Assembly (NCBI GenBank): GCA_050012675.1
Contig: JBEKGS010000006.1
Span: forward strand, 170,894 to 234,893
Direction of reading: 5' to 3'
DNA length: 64,000 nt
DNA from: Fen-455 sp050012675
GTDB taxonomy: Bacteria > Actinomycetota > Acidimicrobiia > Acidimicrobiales > Bog-793
Within the stretch, counting starts at the first letter, position 1; each line of letters begins with the position of its first letter. Below the pieces are notes generated by a model that was given only the letters and a program-made list of their open reading frames with translations, had not been told where the DNA came from and ran no database searches. Shown piece after piece: positions 40,234 to 49,094 of the stretch. The translations under genes and the position numbers were made by a program.

Positions 40234-41552
40234 TCACCACCGCACCTCGGATCGTCACCTCACGGGTCGGCCTCGCCGACTCGTTCACCCTCGAGCGCTA
40301 CCTGGCCACGGGCGGCTACGAAGGCTTGCGCAAGGCGGTCTCGATGGCTCCGGCGGACGTCGCCGCCGAGGTCAACAAGGCGAGCCTGCTCGGACGGGGC
40401 GGCGCCGGGTTCCCGGCGGGGCGCAAGTGGTCGATGCTGCGCAAGGCCGCGACGACCTATCTCGTCGTGAACGGCGACGAGAGCGAGCCGGCGACCTTCA
40501 AGGACCACATGCTGATCGAGAACGACCCCCACCAGATCATCGAGGGGACGGCGATAGCCGCCTATGCGACCGGCGTGGCCCAGGCGTTCATCTACTGCCG
40601 GGGGGAGTTCGCCCTCGGTTTTGAGCGCCTGCAGCAGGCGTGCAACGAGGCTTACGCCTACGGAGCGCTCGGCGCCGACGTGCTCGGCAGCGGCTACGCC
40701 CTCGACATCGTCATCCACCCCGGCGCCGGCGCCTACATCTGCGGCGAGGAGACGGCGCTGTTGGAGAGCCTCGAGGGAAAGCGCGGCTTCCCCCGGATAA
40801 AGCCGCCCTATTTCCCGGCCGCCGTGGGCCTCTACGGCGAGCCCACGGTCGTCAACAACGTCGAGACGGTCTCCAGCCTGCCCTGGATCGTGACCCACGG
40901 GGGCGACGCCTTCGCCGCCCTGGGCGAGGGGTCCTCGACCGGTACGCGGCTGTTCGCCCTTTCCGGGCGCGTCGAGCGTCCCGGGTGGTTCGAGATCGAG
41001 ATGTCCAAGACGACCTTCCGGGACCTCATCTTCGACCCCTCGCTCGGTGGCGGAATACCCGGGCGAAAGGAGTTGCGGGCCTTCATCCCCGGCGGCGTCT
41101 CTTCTCCCTGGTTCGGGCCCGAGCAGCTGGACCTGGGGCTCAACCAGGAGGCTGTCGGCCAGGCCGGCTCGATGCTCGGGTCCGGCTCGGTCGTGGTGAT
41201 GGACTCCGACACCTGCCCCGTCCGGGCCGCGTGGCGTATCGCCCGGTTCTTCAACCGCGAATCCTGCGGCCAGTGCACTCCGTGCCGTGAGGGCAGCGGC
41301 TGGATCGAGAAGATCATGCACCGGCTCGAGAACGGGCTCGGGCGCGAGGAGGACATCGCCCTCGTGCTCGACGCCTGCGACAACATCTCACCCGGCCTCA
41401 CCTGGCCGCCCAAGCAGACGACGATCTGCGTGTTCGGGCCTTCCATCCCCCCTTCCATCGTCTCTGTCGCCAAGATGTTCCCCGACGAGCTGCTCGTGCA
41501 CGTGAAAGAGGGCGGTTGCCCGTTCCCCGCCGATGTGGTGCGCCGTGGCTGA
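40230..41552 (+). CDS. nuoF: NADH-quinone oxidoreductase subunit F (NADH-binding)
   Basis: 440 residues from the GTG at 40230. The FMN/NADH glycine-rich loop is LLGRGGAGFPAGRKWSML, with VVNGDESEPATFKDHMLIEN. AGAYICGEETALLESLEGKR follows, and the N3 4Fe-4S ligands are in ESCGQCTPCREG plus a Cys near VLDACDNIS. It oxidises NADH. The last cluster Cys falls in the helix before ISPGLTWPPKQTTICVFG; the second part of the protein is otherwise standard. Confidence 0.97.
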   Translation: MITTAPRIVTSRVGLADSFTLERYLATGGYEGLRKAVSMAPADVAAEVNKASLLGRGGAGFPAGRKWSMLRKAATTYLVVNGDESEPATFKDHMLIENDPHQIIEGTAIAAYATGVAQAFIYCRGEFALGFERLQQACNEAYAYGALGADVLGSGYALDIVIHPGAGAYICGEETALLESLEGKRGFPRIKPPYFPAAVGLYGEPTVVNNVETVSSLPWIVTHGGDAFAALGEGSSTGTRLFALSGRVERPGWFEIEMSKTTFRDLIFDPSLGGGIPGRKELRAFIPGGVSSPWFGPEQLDLGLNQEAVGQAGSMLGSGSVVVMDSDTCPVRAAWRIARFFNRESCGQCTPCREGSGWIEKIMHRLENGLGREEDIALVLDACDNISPGLTWPPKQTTICVFGPSIPPSIVSVAKMFPDELLVHVKEGGCPFPADVVRRG

Positions 41553-44265
41553 CATCGTCCAAACCCCCCCGGAGATCTCCATAACTGTCGACGGGCGCGT
41601 CGTCAAGGCCGACAAGGGCGAGCTCATCATCTCGGCCGCCGAGCGGGCAGGGGTCTTCATCCCGCGCTTTTGCTACCACCCGAGGATGAAGTCGGTCGGC
41701 ATGTGCCGTATGTGCCTTGTCGAGGTCCAAGGGCCCCGGGGCCCGAGCCTGCAACCGGCGTGCTTCGTCGAGGTGGCCGAGGGACAGGAGATCTTCACCG
41801 AGTCCGAGGCCGCCCGCAAGGCTCAAGAGGGCGTGCTCGAGTTCCTGCTCCTCAACCACCCCCTGGACTGCCCTGTGTGCGACAAGGGGGGAGAGTGCCC
41901 CCTGCAGGACCAGGCGATGTCTCACGGGCCCGGGGAGAGCCGGTTCGTGGAGGAGAAGCGGCACTGGGCCAAGCCGATCGAGATCGGCCCGCTCGTGCTG
42001 CTCGACCGCGAGCGCTGCATCCAGTGCGCCCGCTGCACGCGTTTTGCCGCAGAGGTGGCCGGCGAGCCCTTCATCGACTTCGCGGAGCGCGGCGACAAGA
42101 CCGAGGTCGCCATCTTCCCCGGCGAGCCCTTCGTCTCGTACTTCGCAGGCAACACGGTCCAGATCTGCCCGGTCGGGGCGCTGACCGCCGCCCCTTACCG
42201 TTTCAAGTCCCGCCCTTGGGACCTCGAGCAGGTCGAGACGACATGCACGACCTGCTCGGTCGGCTGCCGCATCGTCGCCCAGTCGTCGGCAGGCGCGCTC
42301 GTGCGCTACCTGGGAGTCGACTCAGAACCGGTGAACCAGAGCTGGCTCTGCGACCGGGGCCGCTACGGCTTCGAGGCGGTCGAGGCGCCCGAACGTCTCA
42401 CCCAGCCGCTCGTGCGATCCTCGACCGGTTTTGTCCCGGCGACGTGGAACGAGGCGCTCGGTGCCGTCGCCGACAAGGTCCTCGAGGCACTCGATGCCTC
42501 CGGCCCGGCGGCGCTCGGTTTCGTCGGGGGCTCGAGGCTCGCCAACGAGGACGCCTACGCCTGGGTGAGGCTCGCAAAGGGCGTCATCGGCACTGACAAT
42601 TTCGACGCCCAGCTCGGCGACGGGCTGCCTGCCGAGCTCGTGGCGAGCCTGCCCCGCGCCACGATCGCGGAGACGCTCGCGGCGGGCACGGTCATCGTGC
42701 TCGCCGGGGATCTGCGTGAGGAGCTGCCGGTTCTGCACCTGCGCCTGCGCGAGGCCGCCGCGAACGGGGGCCTTCGCATCATCGACTGCTCACCGGTCGC
42801 GACAGGCCTCGGGCCCGTGGCGACCTGGATGCCTTACAAGCCCGGCGGGGCCACCGAGCTCGCCCGGCGCCTGGTGGCCACAGAGCCCGGGGAAAGAGTC
42901 GTCGTCGTGCTCGGTCGCCCGTCTCTGGCCGAGTCACCGGACGACGTCGCCGCCGCGGCGGCCGTGCTCGCCACCGCCTGGCCCTCCGCCCGCTTCCTCT
43001 CGGCGTTGCGGCGCGCGAACGTGCACGGAGCGATCGACCTCGGGTGTGCCCCTGGGCTGCTTCCGGGGCGCGTGAGGCTCGAGGAGGGACGGGCGTTCTT
43101 CCGCGAGCAGTGGGGCTCGGCGCCCGAGCACCGCGGCCTCGACACCGCCGGGATGCTCGAGGCTGCAGCATCAGGGGAGCTCAAGACGCTCGTGCTTGTC
43201 GGCGCGGACCCGCTGTCCGACTTTCCCGATCACGATCTGGCTCAAAGAGCCCTCGAGCGTGTCGATTTTCTGGTTGCGGTGGAGACCGCCCTCAACGCCT
43301 CATCGGTGCACGCGGACGTCGTGCTGCCTGCGGCCGGGTACGCCGAGCGCGGGGGCACCACCACGAACCTCGAAGGTCGCGTCACACGGCTCGCCGCCAA
43401 GGTCGTGCCTCCGGGGGTGTCGCGGGCGGACTGGGTGATCGCGGCGGAGCTTGCCGACCGCTTGGGCGCCGATCTCGGCTTCGAGTCCCTGGAAGGGGTC
43501 TGGGCCGAGATCGAGAGGATCTCCCCGACGCACTCCGGCTGCACCATGGGCGCGCTCTCGGCGCCCGGTGCGCTCGACGGCATCGTCGTCCCCATTCGGC
43601 CAGAGTCGGTGCAGCTCACCCGGCGCCTGTTGCTGCTGGACCCGATCGCGACACCCGGGATCGACTCGGTCGAGGAGCAGGGCGCGCCGCTCACCACGGG
43701 CGCGGCCATGTCGCCGGGCGTGGAACCGGCCCCGGGACAGCCGCCCTTTGGCGGGGACGAGGACGTCTTCGAAGAAGGCGAGAGCCTTTATGAAGGCGAG
43801 GGACCCGAGGACGAGGACAGCGGCGGAGAAGAGGTGGCGCCGCGGGCCGGGGGCGCCGCTGAGACCGCGAGGCCAAGGTCGTTGAGGTTCGACCCGGGTG
43901 CGTGGGCGGCTCCGGTGCCGCTCGCGACCGGCGACGAGCACCGCTGGCGTCTTGTCGTTCGGCGCGCGCTTTACGACCACGGGACCCTCGTCCAGTCCGC
44001 CGAGTCGCTCGCGCCCCTGGTCCGGTCCCAGGAGCTGCGTGTCTCGCCCCAGGCCCTGCGCGAGCTCGGTGTCGAGACCGGCGACGAGGTCAGGGTCCGT
44101 TCGGGCCGCGGCGAGATCGTGGTCGCGGCCGTGGGCGACCGCGGTGTGCCCGCCGGCGTGGCCTTCCTGCAGTTCAACGCCGCCCCGGTCTACGACGCGA
44201 GCGCCTCCGCGCTCGTCGACTGGTCCGTCCCGGCTGTCGAAGTCGACCTGGAGAAGGTGACCTGA
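41545..44265 (+). CDS. nuoG: NADH-quinone oxidoreductase subunit G
   Basis: About 906 residues. 2Fe-2S ligands: RFCYHPRMKSVGMCRMCLVE. The His-containing N5 site is HPLDCPVCDKGGECPLQD, the N4 site is RCIQCARCTRFA, and N7-type ligands are CTTCSVGCRIVAQ. A molybdopterin-fold domain follows. Between residues of about 710 and 770 there is a very acidic linker (GDEDVFEEGESLYEGEGPED) before the C-terminal beta-barrel domain; most NuoG proteins lack this. The start is either ATG 41533 or, preferred, GTG 41545, both inside the nuoF end. Confidence 0.95.
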   Translation: MADIVQTPPEISITVDGRVVKADKGELIISAAERAGVFIPRFCYHPRMKSVGMCRMCLVEVQGPRGPSLQPACFVEVAEGQEIFTESEAARKAQEGVLEFLLLNHPLDCPVCDKGGECPLQDQAMSHGPGESRFVEEKRHWAKPIEIGPLVLLDRERCIQCARCTRFAAEVAGEPFIDFAERGDKTEVAIFPGEPFVSYFAGNTVQICPVGALTAAPYRFKSRPWDLEQVETTCTTCSVGCRIVAQSSAGALVRYLGVDSEPVNQSWLCDRGRYGFEAVEAPERLTQPLVRSSTGFVPATWNEALGAVADKVLEALDASGPAALGFVGGSRLANEDAYAWVRLAKGVIGTDNFDAQLGDGLPAELVASLPRATIAETLAAGTVIVLAGDLREELPVLHLRLREAAANGGLRIIDCSPVATGLGPVATWMPYKPGGATELARRLVATEPGERVVVVLGRPSLAESPDDVAAAAAVLATAWPSARFLSALRRANVHGAIDLGCAPGLLPGRVRLEEGRAFFREQWGSAPEHRGLDTAGMLEAAASGELKTLVLVGADPLSDFPDHDLAQRALERVDFLVAVETALNASSVHADVVLPAAGYAERGGTTTNLEGRVTRLAAKVVPPGVSRADWVIAAELADRLGADLGFESLEGVWAEIERISPTHSGCTMGALSAPGALDGIVVPIRPESVQLTRRLLLLDPIATPGIDSVEEQGAPLTTGAAMSPGVEPAPGQPPFGGDEDVFEEGESLYEGEGPEDEDSGGEEVAPRAGGAAETARPRSLRFDPGAWAAPVPLATGDEHRWRLVVRRALYDHGTLVQSAESLAPLVRSQELRVSPQALRELGVETGDEVRVRSGRGEIVVAAVGDRGVPAGVAFLQFNAAPVYDASASALVDWSVPAVEVDLEKVT

Positions 44266-45476
44266 TGCCCGACCCGCTGTTCTCCCACGGAGTCGACCTC
44301 GGCGCCGTCGTCATCGTCCTGGTCAAGGTCATCGTCGCCTTCGCGACCCTGCTCGTGACGGTGATGCTCGCCATCTGGTTCGAGCGCAAGGTCATATCCG
44401 ACATGCAAAACCGCGTGGGGCCGAACCGTGCAGGCCCCTACGGGATTCTCCAGACCCTCGCCGACGGCATCAAGCTGTTCTTCAAAGAGGACCTGCTGCC
44501 CGAGAAGGCGGACCGGTTCGTGTTCCGGTTGGCGCCGTCCCTGGCACTGCTGCCGGCCCTATTGATCTTCACGATCGTCCCGGTGGGCGGCGTGGTGACC
44601 ATCGCCCACCACGTCGTCGAGCTGCAGGTGGCCGACCCGCCGATCGGCATCCTGTTCATGCTCGCTCTGTCGTCGGTGTCGGTCTACGGGACGATGCTGG
44701 CCGGCTGGTCGTCCGGCTCGAAGTACCCGCTCCTCGGATCGATCCGGGCCTCCGCGCAGATGATCTCCTACGAGGCCGCCATGGGCCTGACCATCGCCAT
44801 GGTGGTCGTGGTCACCCACGGTCTGTCGACTCGGGCGATCGTGGACTCCCAGGCGGCCAGCTTCTTCCACTGGAACATCTTCCGCCTCGGCATCCTGCCC
44901 TTCCCGCTGTTCGCCGTGGCCGTGACCGCCGAGCTCAACCGCCCGCCCTTCGACCTCACCGAAGGCGAGCAGGAGCTCGTGGGCGGGTTCCACACCGAGT
45001 ACTCGTCACTGCGTTTCGCGCTGTTCTACCTGGCCGAGTTCATGAACACGATCACCATGTCAGCCGTCATGGTGACGCTGTTCTTCGGTGGACCGGACGG
45101 CCCCGGGTTCCACTTCGTCCGTTGGCTGTGGCCGATCCTGTGGTTCGCCGGCAAGACGGTCGTGTTCATGTACGTCTACGTCTGGGTCCGCGCGGCCCTG
45201 CCCCGGCTCCGCTACGACCAGCTCATGGAGCTCGGCTGGAAGGTCCTCATACCGCTCTCGCTCGGATGGCTGCTCGTCGTCGCGGCTTTCCGGATCGGAA
45301 CGGCCTGGGGCATCGGAGTCTTCGTCGGCTTCGCGGTCGTCGGCGTGGCCTTTTGGCAAGCTGTCCTCGTGGGGCGTGGGCGCCGCGAGGCGCTCGAGGA
45401 GAGCTCGCCTTCTAGAAAGCGCCCGGTGGCCGATTCCTATCTTCGGGCGGTGCCTGAGCCCGACGGAGGTGGATGA
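44265..45476 (+). CDS. nuoH: NADH-quinone oxidoreductase subunit H
   Basis: 403 residues and eight membrane helices. IWFERKVISDMQNRVGPNRA and GPYGILQTLADGIKLFFKED form the quinone-tunnel loop; AELNRPPFDLTEGEQELVGG is the conserved acidic loop. It links the quinone site to the proton-pumping arm. A 30-residue charged C-terminal tail is present. Confidence 0.97.
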   Translation: MPDPLFSHGVDLGAVVIVLVKVIVAFATLLVTVMLAIWFERKVISDMQNRVGPNRAGPYGILQTLADGIKLFFKEDLLPEKADRFVFRLAPSLALLPALLIFTIVPVGGVVTIAHHVVELQVADPPIGILFMLALSSVSVYGTMLAGWSSGSKYPLLGSIRASAQMISYEAAMGLTIAMVVVVTHGLSTRAIVDSQAASFFHWNIFRLGILPFPLFAVAVTAELNRPPFDLTEGEQELVGGFHTEYSSLRFALFYLAEFMNTITMSAVMVTLFFGGPDGPGFHFVRWLWPILWFAGKTVVFMYVYVWVRAALPRLRYDQLMELGWKVLIPLSLGWLLVVAAFRIGTAWGIGVFVGFAVVGVAFWQAVLVGRGRREALEESSPSRKRPVADSYLRAVPEPDGGG

Positions 45477-46186
45477 TGGCGCGAAAGCCCCGCCAGAAGG
45501 CCTCGCTCGGGTTCTTCGGCGGTTTCGCCGTGACCATGAAACAGGTCGGCGAACCGAGGGTGACCACGCCCTATCCCGGCGAGAAGGTGGCCAAACCGCC
45601 GCGCCTGCACGGCCGCCACGTCCTCAACCGCTACGAGGACGGGATGGAGAAGTGCATCGGCTGCGAGTTGTGCGCGGCCGTCTGCCCGGCCGACTGCATC
45701 TACGTGCGCGGCCTGGACAACCCGGTCGACGCCCCGGTGTCGCCGGGCGAGCGTTACGGGTTCGTCTACGAGATCAACTACCTTCGCTGCATCCACTGTG
45801 ACCTGTGCGTCGAGGCCTGCCCGACCGAGGCGATCACCGAGTCGAAGATGTTCGAGTTCTCCTTCACGAACCGCTCCGACGCCATCTACACCAAAGACGA
45901 GCTGGTGGTCGACGAGGACGGACTGCCGCGCCAGCTCGCCTGGGAGGACTGGCGACCGGGCGAGGCCGACTACACCTCGGGCTGGATGAGAGCGACCTCG
46001 CCGTCGGGCGCTGTCGAGTACGAAGGCAGCGTGCAGTGGTCCGCCGAGCTCGGTTATGGAACCCGCGCCCCCGAGGGCGGACAGAGCGGCAACCGTGACG
46101 ACGAGGCAACGGGGAACATCTCGGTCCGGACCGTCGAGAGGGACAAGATCTCGCGGCGTTTCGGGGGCAAGGTACGCGGCACATGA
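45473..46186 (+). CDS. nuoI: NADH-quinone oxidoreductase subunit I
   Basis: 237 residues. Two 4Fe-4S motifs (N6a/N6b): EKCIGCELCAAVCPADCIYV and LRCIHCDLCVEACPTEAITE. GGAGG-like GGAGGTGG lies just before the tandem ATGs at 45473 and 45476. The C-terminal 65 residues are an actinobacterial-type hydrophilic extension. Confidence 0.97.
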   Translation: MMARKPRQKASLGFFGGFAVTMKQVGEPRVTTPYPGEKVAKPPRLHGRHVLNRYEDGMEKCIGCELCAAVCPADCIYVRGLDNPVDAPVSPGERYGFVYEINYLRCIHCDLCVEACPTEAITESKMFEFSFTNRSDAIYTKDELVVDEDGLPRQLAWEDWRPGEADYTSGWMRATSPSGAVEYEGSVQWSAELGYGTRAPEGGQSGNRDDEATGNISVRTVERDKISRRFGGKVRGT

Positions 46187-46890
46187 CCCTCCTCGCGGCC
46201 ACCATCCCCGACGCCGTCACTTTCGTGATAGCCGCGGCCATCTGCGTGCTGGGCGCGCTCGGCGTCGTGCTGTCGCGCAACCCGGTCCATTCGGCCCTCA
46301 TGTTGGTGATGACGCTGTTCGGCGTGGCCGTGCTGTTCGTCGAGGAGGATGCTCAGTTCCTGGCGGCGGTGCAGGTCATCGTCTACGCGGGGGCGATCGT
46401 CGTGCTGTTCCTCTTTGTGATCATGCTCCTCGGTGTCGACCAGAAAGAGGCCATCGAGCGCGATCCCCTCCCGGCCCAGCGACCTGTGGCCATCTGCGTG
46501 GGGATCCTCGTGCTCGCAGAAGTGCTCCTCTTGGCCCGGGGCCACTGGCCCACAGGCGCGCGGTCGGTGAGCGGCGCCATCGGGAGCCCGGCCGACAACG
46601 TCGGGCTCATAGGGCGTTCCGTCTTCACGACCTACCTGCTCGCCTTCGAGGTGACCTCGGCGCTGCTCGTGGTCGCCGTCATCGGCGCCGTCGTTCTCGC
46701 GCGCCGGCCCCGTCCGGCGCTCGGCGGGAGCGCGCCTGCGACCGGGCCGGCCGTCGAGCCGGACGGCGACGACGAGGACCCTGACGACACCGAGCCGGAC
46801 GGCGGCGAGGCCGGGACGGCGGAGACCGTGAGCAGCGCCGCCGCGCAGGCAGAAGACGAGCTCGCATCCCCGGAGGTCCCCGGGCCATGA
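46183..46890 (+). CDS. nuoJ: NADH-quinone oxidoreductase subunit J
   Basis: 235 residues with five membrane helices, including the pi-bulge helix near AVQVIVYAGAIVVLFLFVIM. The C-terminal 65 residues are acidic and disordered (DGDDEDPDDTEPDGGEAG), much longer than in E. coli. It is part of the membrane arm; the start overlaps the nuoI stop. Confidence 0.95.
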   Translation: MTLLAATIPDAVTFVIAAAICVLGALGVVLSRNPVHSALMLVMTLFGVAVLFVEEDAQFLAAVQVIVYAGAIVVLFLFVIMLLGVDQKEAIERDPLPAQRPVAICVGILVLAEVLLLARGHWPTGARSVSGAIGSPADNVGLIGRSVFTTYLLAFEVTSALLVVAVIGAVVLARRPRPALGGSAPATGPAVEPDGDDEDPDDTEPDGGEAGTAETVSSAAAQAEDELASPEVPGP

Positions 46891-47192
46891 CCATCGCCGC
46901 CTCCTGGTACCTCACTTTGGCCGCGGTGCTGTTCACCATCGGCGCCATCGGCCTGCTCGTGCGGCGCAACGTGCTCGTGATGTTCATGTGCGTCGAGTTG
47001 ATGCTCAACGCCGCCAACCTGACGTTTGTGACCTTCGCCCGCCGGCTCAACGACATCGCAGGTCAGACTGCGGTCTTCTTCGTGCTCGTCGTGGCGGCGG
47101 CCGAAGTTGTCGTGGGCCTCGGGATCATCGTCTCGATCTACCGGCGCCGGCCCGGCGCGACAGCCGACGACGTCCACGGGATGAAGGGCTGA
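46887..47192 (+). CDS. nuoK: NADH-quinone oxidoreductase subunit K
   Basis: 101 residues and three helices. The membrane glutamates used in proton transfer are in MFMCVELMLNAANLTFVTFA and AAAEVVVGLGIIVSIYRR. It lies between NuoJ and NuoL as in all nuo operons, its start overlapping the nuoJ stop. Confidence 0.97.
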   Translation: MTIAASWYLTLAAVLFTIGAIGLLVRRNVLVMFMCVELMLNAANLTFVTFARRLNDIAGQTAVFFVLVVAAAEVVVGLGIIVSIYRRRPGATADDVHGMKG

Positions 47193-47198
47193 CCTCGG

Positions 47199-49094
47199 AT
47201 GCTCCGCGTCGTCTACCTCGTCCCTTTGCTGCCGCTCGCCGGCTTCGTGATCCTCCTGTTCGCTGGGCGCAAGCTCGGAAACCCGCTCGCCGGCTGGCTC
47301 GCGACCTTCATGGTGGCGGCCTCGTTCGTGGTCACCGTCGTGGTGTTCGCGGGTCTGTTCCGCCTGTCACCGGGATCACGCTCGTACACCCAGACCTGGT
47401 TCACATGGATAAACGCGGGGCATCTGCACGTCACGATGGGCCTGCTCGTCGACCCGCTCTCGATGACCATGGCGGCGTTCGTGACCGGCGTGAGCGCCCT
47501 CATCCACCTCTACTCGATCGGCTACATGGAGCACGACGAGGACTTCCCCAAGTTCTTCCTGTACCTGAACCTGTTCGTCGCCGCGATGTTGCTTCTCGTG
47601 CTGGCGGACAACTTCCTCCTGTTGTTCCTCGGCTGGGAGGGCGTCGGCGTCTGCTCGTACTTCCTCATAGGTTTCTGGTTCGAGCGCGACACCGCCTCGA
47701 GCGCCGCCAAGAAGGCGATGATCTTCAACCGCATCGGCGACGCCGCCTTCCTCGTGGCCCTCTTCCTCATCTACGAGCGCACGGGGAGCCTCGCCTACCA
47801 CACGGTCTTCGCCAACCTCGCGAACGTCGGGGAGCCCTCCCTCGTGGCGATCGGGGTCCTGTTGTTCGCGGGCGCCGTCGGCAAGTCGGCCCAGATCCCT
47901 CTTTACCCATGGCTCGCCGACGCCATGGAGGGCCCGACACCGGTCTCGGCTCTCATCCACGCCGCCACGATGGTCACCGCCGGTGTCTATCTCATGTGCC
48001 GGATCAATCCGATCCTCTACAGGGCGCCAGACGCGGCTCACGTCGTGGCCATCGTCGGGGCTGCGACGGCACTGCTGGGGGCGACGATCGCCTGCGCCCA
48101 AAACGACATCAAGAAGATCCTCGCCTACTCGACGATCTCACAGCTCGGCTACATGTTCCTCGCCGCGGGCATCGGCGCCTACGACGCAGCCATATTCCTC
48201 ATGCTCACCCACGCCTTCTACAAGGCTCTCCTGTTCCTCGGCGCCGGCTCGGTGATACACGCCATGAACGACGACCAGGACGTGAAGACGATGGGGGCAC
48301 TCGCGCGCCTGATGCCGATCACGGCCGTGACGTTCCTCATCGGCTGGCTCTCGATCGGCGGCGTCCCGGTGCTCTCGGGCTTTTGGTCCAAGGGCGACGT
48401 GCTCTTGAACGGCTACGGCTTCAGCCCGGCGCTGTGGGCGGTGGGCGCGTTGACGGCCGTGCTCACGGCTTACTACCTCGGTCGCGCCTACCTGCTGGTC
48501 TTCCGGGGTGAGCAGCGGTGGGTCGAGGGCCGCAAGACCGCCGACGCCGCGGCCTTGCACCCCCACGACCCGAGATGGGTGATGTCGCTGCCCCTTGTCG
48601 TGCTCGGGGCCCTCTCGGCTGTCGGAGGCCTGATCAACCTGCCGATCCACCCTGACCTCGACTTCCTCGACCGTTGGCTGAGCCCGGTGTTCGCCTCGCG
48701 TCTGTTCCAGCACCACTTCGGACTCGGCGGCGTGTGGACCTTCGCCCTGGTCGACGCCGCCCTCGCCCTGCTCGGCGTGGGCCTCGCGGTCGCCGTCTGG
48801 GGCGCCGCTTCGGAGCGGCCCGCCTTCGAGCCGGTCCTGCTCCAGCGCGCCTGGTACATCGACTGGGCCTATGACAGGTTCATCGCCCGCCCCTCGACCA
48901 TCGTCGCCACCGAGACCGCGTCGGTCCTCGAGGCCAAGGGGATCGACGGAGCCGTGAACGGCTTCGCCTGGCTCGTGCGCTCGACGGGCCGACACGTGCG
49001 CAAGCTGCAGACCGGTTACGTGCGCAACTACGCCCTGGGCCTTTCCGCCGGCATCGTGCTGATACTCGCCTATGTGCTGACGAGGGCGTCATGA
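47199..49094 (+). CDS. nuoL: NADH-quinone oxidoreductase subunit L
   Basis: 631 residues, an antiporter-like proton channel plus the long lateral helix at the C-terminus. Conserved parts: LFLGWEGVGVCSYFLIGFWF (key Glu), GKSAQIPLYPWLADAMEGPT with HAATMVTAGVYLM, and AYSTISQLGYMFLAAGIGAY. The ATG at 47199 is 6 bases after nuoK. Confidence 0.97.
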   Translation: MLRVVYLVPLLPLAGFVILLFAGRKLGNPLAGWLATFMVAASFVVTVVVFAGLFRLSPGSRSYTQTWFTWINAGHLHVTMGLLVDPLSMTMAAFVTGVSALIHLYSIGYMEHDEDFPKFFLYLNLFVAAMLLLVLADNFLLLFLGWEGVGVCSYFLIGFWFERDTASSAAKKAMIFNRIGDAAFLVALFLIYERTGSLAYHTVFANLANVGEPSLVAIGVLLFAGAVGKSAQIPLYPWLADAMEGPTPVSALIHAATMVTAGVYLMCRINPILYRAPDAAHVVAIVGAATALLGATIACAQNDIKKILAYSTISQLGYMFLAAGIGAYDAAIFLMLTHAFYKALLFLGAGSVIHAMNDDQDVKTMGALARLMPITAVTFLIGWLSIGGVPVLSGFWSKGDVLLNGYGFSPALWAVGALTAVLTAYYLGRAYLLVFRGEQRWVEGRKTADAAALHPHDPRWVMSLPLVVLGALSAVGGLINLPIHPDLDFLDRWLSPVFASRLFQHHFGLGGVWTFALVDAALALLGVGLAVAVWGAASERPAFEPVLLQRAWYIDWAYDRFIARPSTIVATETASVLEAKGIDGAVNGFAWLVRSTGRHVRKLQTGYVRNYALGLSAGIVLILAYVLTRAS

